From NCBI RefSeq assembly GCF_008973665.1, contig NZ_WACP01000020.1:54800-118799 (forward strand): a DNA stretch of 64,000 nt, given 5' to 3'. Source of the DNA: Paenibacillus tengchongensis. Its GTDB lineage: Bacteria > Bacillota > Bacilli > Paenibacillales > Paenibacillaceae. This document shows, piece after piece, positions 8,602-16,644 of this stretch (positions are counted from its first letter, which is position 1; every line of letters begins with the position of its first letter). The position numbers and the translations under genes were made by a program. The notes below the pieces were generated by a model. The model did not search any database. It saw only the letters and a program-made list of their open reading frames with translations, and had not been told where the DNA came from.

Positions 8602-9030
8602 CTATTCCTTAGGGACATTCACCTGAAAGGTAACCCCGAACTTGTCCTTAACAATTCCGTACAAAGGGCTCCAATCCGTCTTCTGCAGAGGCATGACCAC
8701 TTGCCCACCGTCTTCCAGTGCTCCGAAAATCTCACGTGCGACTGCCTCCTCCGTAGGATGAATCGCAATCTGAACCATATCTCCGCCCGCCTGATGCGGC
8801 GTACCCGGAAACGTGTCGGAGAACATGAGATCTGCATTACCAACCCTCAAAAGCGCATGCATCACAAGGGTTCTCATCTCACCGGTCAGCGGATGCTCCG
8901 GATCTTCCGGCAAATCCCCGAACGTCATGATTCCTACCACGCTCCCGCGCAGCGCTTTTTCATAGAAATACAGAGCTTCTCTTGCGTTGCCATTAAAGAC
9001 AAGATACGGGTTCAAGCAGATTGACATCAT
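8602..9030 (-). CDS. Single-domain VOC (PhnB-like) protein
   Basis: The 142-residue protein is one complete PhnB-type VOC domain. It begins with ICLNPYLVFNGNAREALYFY and ends with the usual DKFGVTFQVN strand. The ATG at 9030 is seven bases from AAAGGGG; a second ATG follows immediately at 9027. It is the promoter-proximal gene of the VOC pair. Substrate is unknown; relatives have been linked to fosfomycin- or bleomycin-type resistance folds, but nothing here shows that activity. Confidence 0.85.
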   Translation of the reverse strand: MMSICLNPYLVFNGNAREALYFYEKALRGSVVGIMTFGDLPEDPEHPLTGEMRTLVMHALLRVGNADLMFSDTFPGTPHQAGGDMVQIAIHPTEEAVAREIFGALEDGGQVVMPLQKTDWSPLYGIVKDKFGVTFQVNVPKE

Positions 9031-9159
9031 TCTTCATCCCCTTTGGAATAAGTTGGACAATCACCTTTATTATACACAAAATGTGAAGAAAATAAACGAT
9101 TTTTACGAACGTATGATCCCTAAGTTTTTGAATCAATATAATTTCGGTCAAAATCTTTA

Positions 9160-9188
9160 TAAAAGAAAAAAACACCCTTCAAGGTGTC
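9160..9188 (-). terminator. Terminator behind the ssrA 3' fragment
   Basis: On the minus strand ACACCTTGAAGGGTGT is followed by seven T. It is the diverged duplicate of the terminator at 10334-10358. Confidence 0.8.
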
Positions 9189-9205
9189 TTCTGCTTTACT
9201 CCATA

Positions 9206-9407
9206 TGGAGCCGAGAGAGAGTCGAACCCCTGTCCGAAGGTACCGGCACATAAGCTTCTACGAGTGTAGTCACAGTTTTGATGTCACCCGAGTAGCGCCT
9301 CGTAACCGGCTATACGTTGGGTCAGCCTGATTATTTTCTTCTGCTGACCCCAGGCGGAGACCAGACAGCCTATCCCATTACTTGTTAGCCCCTATCCCTG
9401 TCACATG
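9206..9407 (-). repeat. Diverged partial duplicate of the ssrA 3' half
   Basis: The 202 bases match 10376-10576 almost throughout, from the tmRNA 3' CCA inward, and the match continues past the 3' end through the terminator. It stops abruptly at CACATG. The duplicate lacks the tag frame and the 5' acceptor half, so it cannot be a working tmRNA. Its T-arm is damaged (GAGAGAGAG where the intact gene has GAGGGGAG). It lies downstream of the Rpn pseudogene, so the two ssrA pieces bracket about 1 kb of inserted DNA. Confidence 0.9.
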
Positions 9408-9429
9408 ATCGGCTGAAAGAATAGGGATG

Positions 9430-10271
9430 TTAAAACCTTATAGACCGAATTTCATCTTCACTTAGACCAGTTGCTTTAGCGACAGCAGCATGATCCATTC
9501 CCATAGCCAACAAATTCTGGGCAACTTCTATTTTACCTTTTTTTATACCCGCCATTTCTGCACTTCCCAGCATAGAAGCCTCATCATGCAAATACTTCTG
9601 CCTGGCCTCATACAACCGTCTAGCCTCTGAATCCTGACTCAGATATTGCAGAGTATCCATGGCCTTTTCCAAACCCGGCTCATTCATCTTTAGCACCTCC
9701 CATTGTGATGTATCGGCACCTTTCAGGAACAACAGCCAATTGATCAATCCGCCTTCGGACGGAACACTATGTTCATCCAGCTTCGGCAACTCCAAGAAAT
9801 GAACCTCAATGTCGTCAATCAAGGATATCCCTGTCCGATCTTCCCGCAGATGAAATACGTTATGATATTGATCGTTCTTCAAGAACGAATAGTTTAGAAT
9901 GTTGATTGTTACGCATTTCTTCAACTCTAGATACTTCTCACCCTCACTGAGTTGACTCGCATATCGTTTGCTCCAGTAAAAAAGCGTTCGTTTCTCTATA
10001 TCATACTTATTGAAAAGCTGCATCTCAATATCAATCAGTTTGCCTTCAGAGGTCTTGGCATAAACATCAAAAATGGATTGTTTATCGAGTGATCGTCTTT
10101 GTCCGTATAGGGATTCATTAGAATGATCTCGGTCAGCGGCGGCTCGCCAGCCTCTGTAAAAATGCGGTTAAGAAATGCCAGCAGCACATCCTTATTATTC
10201 TCGCTGCCAAATATCCGTTTGAACACAAAATCCACACGCGGGTCGAGTAATTCCATCGGCATCAGCTCCAT
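9430..10271 (-). pseudogene. Frameshifted Rpn/PD-(D/E)XK-type nuclease
   Basis: Two overlapping frames together give one protein of about 280 residues. The first part (from 10271, MELMPMELLDPRVDFVFKRI) is typical of Rpn recombination-promoting nucleases and PD-(D/E)XK transposase-like proteins. Near position 10090 the frame shifts. The second frame continues LDKQSIFDVYAKTSEGKLID then IEMQLFNKYD, which carries the IE.Q catalytic strand, and ends with the usual helical tail (KIEVAQNLLAMGMD..AKATGLSEDEI). A single lost base in GATCA(C)CTCGAT would explain it. Both halves are otherwise intact, so decay is recent or the shift is a sequence error. The gene sits between the intact and partial ssrA copies. 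Confidence 0.85.
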
Positions 10272-10333
10272 TCTTTAATATTTATTATAACATTTTTCAT
10301 TTGAAATGGGCTTCGAAAGAAAATACCTATAAC

Positions 10334-10358
10334 GAAAAAAGACACCCCTAAAGGTGCC
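10334..10358 (-). terminator. ssrA terminator
   Basis: On the minus strand GGCACCTTTAGGGGTGTC is followed by TTTTTT, shortly after the tmRNA 3' end. Confidence 0.8.
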
Positions 10359-10375
10359 TTTCACTTTACTCCATA

Positions 10376-10737
10376 TGGAGCCGAGGGGAGTCGAACCCCT
10401 GTCCGAAGGTAACGCCACATAAGCTTCTACGAGTGTAGTCACAGTTTTGATGTCACCCGAGTAGCGCCCCGTAACCGGCTCTACGTTGGGTCAGCCTGAT
10501 TATCTTCTTCTGCTGACCCCAGGCGGAGACCAGACAGCGTATCCCACTACTTGTTAGCCCCTATCCCTGTCACATGGGCGATGCAGGGTAGAAGCACGCT
10601 CACAGGTTATTAAGCTGCGAAAGCGTAGTTGTTGTTTTGTTTGCCGTTTAATTGGCGTTAGCGTTGATGAAGCGGACGCGTCCCCACTACTCGCTACCCA
10701 TGCTCGAACTACCCCCGTCGAATCCAAGAACGGCCCC
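10376..10737 (-). ncRNA. ssrA: tmRNA
   Basis: The 362-base RNA rescues stalled ribosomes with SmpB. Its 5' GGGGCCG pairs with the 3' CGGCTCC, followed by the 3' A and the rest of an encoded CCA-like end. The T-arm GGGGTTCGACTCCCC is intact. The tag frame lies at 10607-10645 (minus) and reads GKQNNNYAFAA followed by two stops. The AFAA end is the degron expected for ClpXP-type proteases, whose ClpP is encoded in this window. smpB and rnr lie directly upstream, the conserved arrangement. The 3' half is duplicated at 9206-9407. Confidence 0.97.
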
Positions 10738-10849
10738 TCATTAGAAAAGGGCGCTTCGGATCAGGCGGACCAGTCAAGCAAGAATGCATTGGTCCACAGC
10801 TTCCTGGTAAGAAGCCATATCTGAAGCAGAAAGCTTACTAACAGAAATT

Positions 10850-10855
10850 ATTATA
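10850..10855 (-). promoter_or_regulatory. Probable ssrA -10 element
   Basis: The minus strand carries TGTTATAAT, an extended -10 box, about 110 bases before the mature tmRNA 5' end. The -35 is weak. A precursor leader trimmed by RNase P would fit. Nothing else of note lies in 10738-11022. Confidence 0.45.
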
Positions 10856-11022
10856 ACATATTCTGCAGCACTTTAACATGAAGGTTAGAGGAATTGCAGG
10901 TGGATCCTGGTACAGCAGTAACACTGGCTGGTATTTGCTTTACAAGGCTTGTGGAAACATACTGCAGACTTCCTAGAAGCTTGCAAATGTACCCTGCTGG
11001 TGAGTTCTCGCCTCGCCTGAAA

Positions 11023-11502
11023 CTACCTCGCGATCTTTTGCTTATCACGCAAAGCCCGCTGGATATCGCGCTGAGCATCGCGTTTGGCGGCGGAATCGCG
11101 CTTGTCGTATTCCTTCTTCCCTTTACCGAGGCCAATCAGCAGCTTGGCGTAGCCATTGCGCACATAGACCTTCAGCGGCACGATCGTAAAGCCCTCACGC
11201 TTGGACTGTCCGAGCAGCTTGTGAATCTGCTCCTTGTGCATCAGCAGCTTGCGTGTACGGGTCGGGTCGGACGGATTGGCGCGGTTGCCCTGCTCGAACG
11301 GACTGATATGCATATTGTGTACAAAAATCTCGCCGTTGCGGATTGTGGCAAACGCATCACCGATATTCGCACGGCCGTTGCGCAGCGACTTGATCTCAGT
11401 GCCTGTCAGGATTAGACCGGCTTCATAGGTGTCCTCAATATAATAATCATGGGAAGCTTTTTTGTTCTGGGCGAGCACTTTCCCTTCGGCTTTTTTACCC
11501 AT
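11023..11502 (-). CDS. smpB: SsrA-binding protein SmpB
   Basis: The 159-residue protein binds tmRNA and delivers it to stalled ribosomes. Conserved features include NKKASHDYYIEDTYEAGL, GTEIKSLR, a KKEYDKR segment and the basic C-terminal tail that enters the decoding channel. The start is ATG 11502, with AAGGAG upstream; an in-frame codon at 11523 lies before that ribosome site. It is followed by ssrA and preceded by rnr, forming the trans-translation cluster. Confidence 0.96.
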   Translation of the reverse strand: MGKKAEGKVLAQNKKASHDYYIEDTYEAGLILTGTEIKSLRNGRANIGDAFATIRNGEIFVHNMHISPFEQGNRANPSDPTRTRKLLMHKEQIHKLLGQSKREGFTIVPLKVYVRNGYAKLLIGLGKGKKEYDKRDSAAKRDAQRDIQRALRDKQKIAR

Positions 11503-11593
11503 GACGATCACTCCTTGAATCATATTCCAACATCCGGATGGATAGTTGCTTCACAGCCTAAACCCAACTATTTCATCCTAGCGTCAGATCTTT

Positions 11594-11623
11594 ATTGTAT
11601 CAAAAGAAAACGGTGTAAAGCAA
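11594..11623 (-). promoter_or_regulatory. Probable smpB promoter
   Basis: TTGCTT and TACAAT are separated by 18 bases on the minus strand, about 90 bases before the smpB start. The rest of 11503-11730 shows no gene. Confidence 0.55.
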
Positions 11624-11730
11624 GAAGCCGCCTTGCCGCATTCTAACGCCAATTTGACAACTGTATGTCAGGAAGTGTTGGATTGAAAGCGGAAGATCCA
11701 AACAGGAACAAAGGCTCTAAACCATGCAAA

Positions 11731-11767
11731 ATAAAAACAGCGCGCTTCGTCAGGAAGCAGCGCTGTT
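11731..11767 (-). terminator. rnr terminator
   Basis: AACAGCGC and GCGCTGTT with an inner GCTTCC/GAAGC stem are followed by TTTTTAT on the minus strand. Confidence 0.85.
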
Positions 11768-11819
11768 AGTACTCCAGACACCGCTGCAAGGCGGTGCCTG
11801 GCTTATCGAAGCGGCTGGT

Positions 11820-14597
11820 TCACCGCTTCTTCTTCTTGCGGCGCCCACCGCCGCCGCCTTCTCCGGTACCCGGCGTCACCTCAGGGTTGATGAAGACGCC
11901 GCCCTTGGTCTTTTTGCGGCGGCCCTTGCCTCCCGGGCCGCCCGGTCCCTCGGAGCGGAAGCCGCCTCCAAGGTCCTCGCGGCTGCGGAACCGGGTGTTC
12001 GCGTCGACACCCGGCAGCTCACCTCCGCCATGGGCGCCATAGCCGCCCTTGCCGGAGCCAAAGCCGAAGCTGATGCCGCGTCCCCCGGCACCGCTTCCGG
12101 CCCCTGCGCCGCTGCGCCCCTGCGGCGCAGCCCCGCCTTCGCCGCCGTTCAGCGCGGCGAAGGCTCTGCGCGCGGCCTCTGCCGGGCCGCGCCCCTGCTT
12201 CTCGCGGCCGCTGTATTCGGCCGCAGGCGCTTCGCCGGCGCGCCAGGCAGCGCCGGCCTTGCCCTTGCCTGCAGCAGCCCCGCCGCTGCCAGGCTTGCCT
12301 TTGCCTGCAGCAGCTCCGCCGCTGCCGGGCTTGCCTTTGCCGCCGCGGCCCTTGCCGGCGGCGGCTTTGCCCTTAGGCGGCTTGCCGAAGCCGCCTGCAC
12401 CCGGGCGGCCGCCTTTGCCGCCGCGGCCGCCGTAGCTGCGGTGCTCGCCCGCCGCGCGCGGCTTCATGTCGACCAGCTCGAAGTCGATCGTATGGTCGTC
12501 CATGTTGACCTTGGCGACGCGGATCTTCACCTCGTCGCCGATGCGGAACAGCTTCGAAGTGCGTTCACCGATCAGCATCATATGAGCCTCATCGAAGTGG
12601 TAGTAATCGTCGGTCAAGGCGCTCAGCCGGACCAGACCCTCCACCGTATTCTCCAGCTCAATGAACATCCCGAAGCTGGTTACGCTGCTGATCATCGCGT
12701 CGAACTCCTCGCCGACCTTGTCCAGCATGTACTCTGCTTTCTTGAGCTGCTCAGTATCGCGCTCAGCTTCCACCGCAACGCGCTCACGCTCGGAGGATTG
12801 CTGGGCAATATCCGGCATCCGGCTGGCCAGATAGTCGTGACGCTTCTGGTTCAGTGCGCCGCCGCTCTCAATCACTTCCCGGATGACCCGGTGAATGACC
12901 AGATCGGGATACCGGCGGATCGGCGAGGTGAAATGGCTGTAATATTCGGCGGCTAAGCCGAAATGACCGGTGCTCTCGGCATCATACTTCGCCTGCTTCA
13001 TCGAACGCAGCATCATCGTACTGATAACGGTCTGCTCCTTGGTACCCTGAATGTCCTCAAGCAGGCTCTGCAGCGCACGCGGGTGGATGGCATTGCCGCG
13101 TCCCTTGATGTGGTAGCCGAAATTAGCGGCAAAAGCCATGAAATTCTGCAGCTTCTCCTGGTCCGGGTCCTCATGAATCCGGTACAGGAACGGCACCTTC
13201 AGCCAGTGGAAATGTTCCGCCACCGTCTCATTGGCCGCCAGCATGAACTCTTCAATAATCTGCTCGGCCACCGAACGCTCGCGCTTGACGATATCGACCG
13301 CTTTACCGTTCTCATCGACGATGATCTTGCTCTCTTCAAAATCAAAATCCACCGCTCCCCGGCGCATCCGCGCACCGCGCAGCTTCATCGCCAGCTCCTT
13401 CATCAGGTGGAAGTCGGGAATCAGCGGCTTGTAACGCTCCAGCAGCTCAGGGTCCTCTTCTTCAAGAATTTTGCGCACATTAGCGTAGGTCATCCGTTCT
13501 TTAGTCCGGATCACGCTGGTGAAGATATCGTGCTTCACAACCTTCATGTGCTCATTGAATTCCATCTCGCAGGACAAGGTCAGCCGGTCAACCTGCGGAT
13601 TCAAGCTGCAAATCCCGTTAGACAGCCGGTGCGGCAGCATCGGAATCACACGGTCCACCAGGTAGACGCTGCAGCCGCGGTCATAAGCCTCTTTGTCCAG
13701 CTCGGAGCCTTCGCGCACATAATAGCCGACATCGGCAATATGCACGCCCAGCTTGTAATGCCCGTTCTCCAGCCGCTGCACATTGACGGCGTCATCCAGG
13801 TCCTTGGCATCGGCGCCGTCGATGGTGACAATATTCAGACCGCGCAGATCGCGCCGCCCCTGCTGCACGATTTCTTCCTCCGTAATGGAATCCGGCGCCG
13901 CTTCCGCCTCCTGCATCACCTCCGCCGGAAAAGCCTCCGGCAGCTGATGCTTGCGGATCACCGACAGAATATCAACCCCCGGATCATCCTTATGTCCGAG
14001 GATCTCAATGATCTCACCCTCGGCCGCTGCGCGTCCTTCAGGATAATTAACGATGCGAACGACAACCTTCTCGCCGTCAACCGCCCCCATGAAGGATTGC
14101 TTCGGCACAAAAATATCGCGGTTAATCCGCTTGTCATCCGGCAGCACGAACCCGTAGGTCTCGAAGCTCTGGAATACGCCGACGGTCTGCAGCACACCGC
14201 GTCTGACGATCCGCACGACTTCCCCTTCCATCCGTCCGCCGGAAGGGCTCTTTGACGTAATCCGCACGAGCACGATGTCCCCGTTCATTGCCCCTTTGAG
14301 ATCATTGGCGTGAATATACACATCCGGATGGTCGCGGTCATCGGGAATCAAAAAAGCGAAACCCTTCGCATGCGCCTGCAGTCTTCCGCGCAGCAAATCC
14401 ATCCGCTCGGGCACGCCATAGCGTCCATTACGGGTCAGCACAATCCGTCCATCTTGTTCCAGCTCTCTCAGGAGCTCCTCAAAGCCTTTGAAGGCCTCGC
14501 TGTCCTCTATTCCAAAATGGCCGACCAATTCGTCATAGGTCAGCGGCTTATAAGCGGTCTCCCGCATAAAATCGAGTAATGTATCCTGTGTAATCAA
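11820..14597 (-). CDS. rnr: Ribonuclease R with long low-complexity tail
   Basis: This 3'-5' exoribonuclease degrades structured RNA and works with tmRNA on stalled messages. Domains in order are a winged helix (about 1-65), two cold-shock OB folds (about 70-225), the RNB catalytic domain (about 255-585, with DGADAKDLDDAV metal ligands) and an S1 domain (about 630-712). I prefer TTG 14597 after GAGGTGA; GTG 14606 is the alternative. The enzyme would normally end near residue 750-800. Here about 210 further residues are Gly/Ala/Lys/Arg-rich, with two GKGKPGSGGAAA units and a final RRKKKKR. A basic RNA- or ribosome-binding role for the tail is inference. Confidence 0.95.
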   Translation of the reverse strand: MITQDTLLDFMRETAYKPLTYDELVGHFGIEDSEAFKGFEELLRELEQDGRIVLTRNGRYGVPERMDLLRGRLQAHAKGFAFLIPDDRDHPDVYIHANDLKGAMNGDIVLVRITSKSPSGGRMEGEVVRIVRRGVLQTVGVFQSFETYGFVLPDDKRINRDIFVPKQSFMGAVDGEKVVVRIVNYPEGRAAAEGEIIEILGHKDDPGVDILSVIRKHQLPEAFPAEVMQEAEAAPDSITEEEIVQQGRRDLRGLNIVTIDGADAKDLDDAVNVQRLENGHYKLGVHIADVGYYVREGSELDKEAYDRGCSVYLVDRVIPMLPHRLSNGICSLNPQVDRLTLSCEMEFNEHMKVVKHDIFTSVIRTKERMTYANVRKILEEEDPELLERYKPLIPDFHLMKELAMKLRGARMRRGAVDFDFEESKIIVDENGKAVDIVKRERSVAEQIIEEFMLAANETVAEHFHWLKVPFLYRIHEDPDQEKLQNFMAFAANFGYHIKGRGNAIHPRALQSLLEDIQGTKEQTVISTMMLRSMKQAKYDAESTGHFGLAAEYYSHFTSPIRRYPDLVIHRVIREVIESGGALNQKRHDYLASRMPDIAQQSSERERVAVEAERDTEQLKKAEYMLDKVGEEFDAMISSVTSFGMFIELENTVEGLVRLSALTDDYYHFDEAHMMLIGERTSKLFRIGDEVKIRVAKVNMDDHTIDFELVDMKPRAAGEHRSYGGRGGKGGRPGAGGFGKPPKGKAAAGKGRGGKGKPGSGGAAAGKGKPGSGGAAAGKGKAGAAWRAGEAPAAEYSGREKQGRGPAEAARRAFAALNGGEGGAAPQGRSGAGAGSGAGGRGISFGFGSGKGGYGAHGGGELPGVDANTRFRSREDLGGGFRSEGPGGPGGKGRRKKTKGGVFINPEVTPGTGEGGGGGRRKKKKR
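11823..12460. repeat. GC-rich low-complexity block encoding the rnr tail
   Basis: The segment is far more GC-rich than its surroundings. It contains an imperfect tandem repeat near 12275-12345 (unit about 36 bases, translating to GKGKPGSGGAAA). The composition leaves long open frames on the opposite strand that are not genes. Confidence 0.8.
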
Positions 14598-14819
14598 TCT
14601 CTTCACCTCGGCCCTTTCGCAGCCGCTTCCCGGCTGCCGGCAATGATATATATTGCCCCGTCATCTGCTGTGCTTTAAGTAAATATTACCTCTTTATACT
14701 CATACCCTAGTATACACGAAATCAATCCCCCGCATCCCTGCCGGAAATAAACAACCCCACAAAGCGCAGCCGGGCCGTACAGCCAAGCCAAACACTTTGC
14801 AGGGTCTTCTGCAGCCATC

Positions 14820-14862
14820 AAAAAAGCCCTCACCCCATTCACGATGAATAGAGCGAAGGCTT
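14820..14862 (-). terminator. secG terminator
   Basis: AAGCCTTCGCTC and GGGTGAGGGCTT form a long stem followed by TTTTTT on the minus strand. Apart from this the 14607-14873 gap looks empty. Confidence 0.75.
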
Positions 14863-14873
14863 ACCGGCTACAA

Positions 14874-15107
14874 CTAATCTACAAAAATGGCTACGACAAT
14901 TGACATGATGAAGAAGCCAGCTGCCAATGCAACAGTCACACGCTGCAGCACAAGCTCCATACCGCGCGCCTTGGTCTTGCCAAAAAGATGCTCAGCACCG
15001 CCGGAGATGGCACCGGAGAGACCCGCGCTTTTCCCTTTCTGCAGAAGAACGACCGCGATCAGGCCTACGGCAAAAATCAGAAGCACAATTTTCAAAAAAA
15101 TATCCAT
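14874..15107 (-). CDS. secG: Preprotein translocase subunit SecG
   Basis: This 77-residue protein has two membrane helices (about 3-21 and 53-75) joined by the conserved cytoplasmic loop QKGKSAGLSGAISGGAEHLF. It stimulates SecYEG-mediated secretion. The ATG has GTAGGAGGTGGAA upstream. It lies between the glycolytic operon and rnr, as in related Bacilli. Confidence 0.95.
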   Translation of the reverse strand: MDIFLKIVLLIFAVGLIAVVLLQKGKSAGLSGAISGGAEHLFGKTKARGMELVLQRVTVALAAGFFIMSIVVAIFVD

Positions 15108-15227
15108 TCACTTCCACCTCCTACGTGCGAGCATCGCTATCTATACAAAAATAGAATTCTCGTTTCATAAACAGCATTCTTATTATATCACAGGCATGCA
15201 AGTAGTACAATATATCTGTTATTAATA

Positions 15228-15271
15228 TGGAAAAAAACACCCCGCAGCTATGCGCATAGCTGCGGGGTGTC
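15228..15271 (-). terminator. Terminator of the glycolytic operon
   Basis: A 15-base stem (ACACCCCGCAGCTAT..) closes on itself with almost no loop and is followed by TTTTTTT on the minus strand. It sits just after eno. Confidence 0.93.
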
Positions 15272-15299
15272 CGTTCCCGGCTTAGATTAATAAGCGAGA

Positions 15300-16586
15300 T
15301 TATCTTTTCAGGTTGTAGAAGGATTTCAGGCCGTTGTATTGAGCCAGTTCGCCCAGTTCGTCCTCAATGCGGAGCAATTGGTTGTACTTGGCGATACGGT
15401 CTGTACGGGAAGGAGCACCTGTCTTGATCTGGCCGGCATTGGTAGCCACGGCGATATCAGCGATTGTGCTGTCTTCGGATTCACCGGAACGGTGGGAGAC
15501 AACGGCAGTGTAGCCTGCGCGTTTAGCCATTTCAATAGCGTCGAAGGTTTCAGTCAGGGTACCGATTTGGTTAACCTTGATCAGGATCGAGTTACCGATG
15601 CCGTCTTCGATACCTTTAGCCAGACGCTCAGTGTTGGTTACGAACAGGTCGTCGCCAACCAGCTGGATTTTGTTGCCCAGCTTCTCAGTGAGCAGCTTCC
15701 AACCTTCCCAGTCGTCTTCGGAGCAGCCGTCTTCGATTGTGATGATTGGGTACTTATCCACCCAAGAAGCGAGCAGGTCTACGAACTCAGCAGGCGTGAA
15801 GGATTTGCCTTCGCCTTCGAGGTGGTATTTGCCGTCCTTGAAGAACTCGGTGGAAGCAACGTCCATGCCCAGGAATACGTCAACGCCTGGCTTGTAGCCG
15901 GCTTTTTCGATGGCTTCCATGATGGAGGACAATGCGTCTTCGTTGGAAGTGAAGTTAGGAGCGAAGCCGCCTTCGTCGCCAACTGCAGTGTTCAGGCCTT
16001 TGCCTTTCAGTACAGTCTTCAGAGCGTGGAAGATTTCAGCGCCTGTACGCAGAGCTTCTTTGAAGCTAGGTGCGCCAACAGGCAGAACCATGAATTCTTG
16101 AACGTCAACGTTGTTGTCGGCATGAGCGCCGCCGTTAACGATGTTCATCATTGGAACCGGAAGCTGTTTAGCGTTGAATCCGCCCAGGTATACATACAGA
16201 GGCACATCCAGTGCTGCTGCAGCAGCGCGGGCTACGGCCATGGATACAGCCAGGATAGCGTTGGCGCCCAGTTTGCCTTTGTTATGCGTTCCGTCCAGGG
16301 CGATCATCAGCTTATCGATGCCCAGCTGGTCCAGAGCGTCCATGCCGATAACTTCTGGAGCGATGATTTCGTTGACGTTCTCAACGGCTTTCAGTACGCC
16401 TTTGCCCAGGTAGCGGTCTTTGTCGCCGTCGCGAAGCTCTACAGCTTCATGAGCGCCTGTGGAAGCGCCGGAAGGAACGATAGCGCGGCCTTTAGCGCCG
16501 GATTCCAGATATACGTCAACTTCTACAGTAGGGTTACCGCGGGAGTCCAGGACTTCGCGTGCATACACATCAGAAATAATAGTCAT
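15300..16586 (-). CDS. eno: Enolase
   Basis: The 428-residue cytosolic enzyme converts 2-phosphoglycerate to phosphoenolpyruvate. Visible hallmarks are SGASTGAHEAVELRDGD, the Mg ligands around DDLFVTN, and the signature SHRSGESEDSTIADIAVA. Length is standard. It is the last gene of cggR-gap-pgk-tpiA-gpmI-eno and begins 58 bases after gpmI with AAAGGAGAT as ribosome site. Codon choice is highly biased, as expected for an abundant protein. Confidence 0.98.
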   Translation of the reverse strand: MTIISDVYAREVLDSRGNPTVEVDVYLESGAKGRAIVPSGASTGAHEAVELRDGDKDRYLGKGVLKAVENVNEIIAPEVIGMDALDQLGIDKLMIALDGTHNKGKLGANAILAVSMAVARAAAAALDVPLYVYLGGFNAKQLPVPMMNIVNGGAHADNNVDVQEFMVLPVGAPSFKEALRTGAEIFHALKTVLKGKGLNTAVGDEGGFAPNFTSNEDALSSIMEAIEKAGYKPGVDVFLGMDVASTEFFKDGKYHLEGEGKSFTPAEFVDLLASWVDKYPIITIEDGCSEDDWEGWKLLTEKLGNKIQLVGDDLFVTNTERLAKGIEDGIGNSILIKVNQIGTLTETFDAIEMAKRAGYTAVVSHRSGESEDSTIADIAVATNAGQIKTGAPSRTDRIAKYNQLLRIEDELGELAQYNGLKSFYNLKR

Positions 16587-16644
16587 GTTAAGTAATCTCC
16601 TTTAAACAATTGATTTGGTTGTAGCTTTAGTACAGTTGTTTCCT

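Noticed and set aside
7663..9030. Ubiquinone methyltransferases
   Set aside because: The PhnB-type VOC fold is often mislabelled so; no SAM-binding motif is present and these organisms use menaquinone.
9206..9407. A second complete tmRNA gene
   Set aside because: It lacks the tag frame and 5' acceptor half and has a damaged T-arm; it is only a 3' fragment.
11724..12956. A 410-codon open frame on the plus strand opposite rnr
   Set aside because: It lies across the GC-rich rnr tail and the S1/RNB coding region, is mostly Ala/Arg/Pro low-complexity text, and has no ribosome site. rnr on the other strand explains it.
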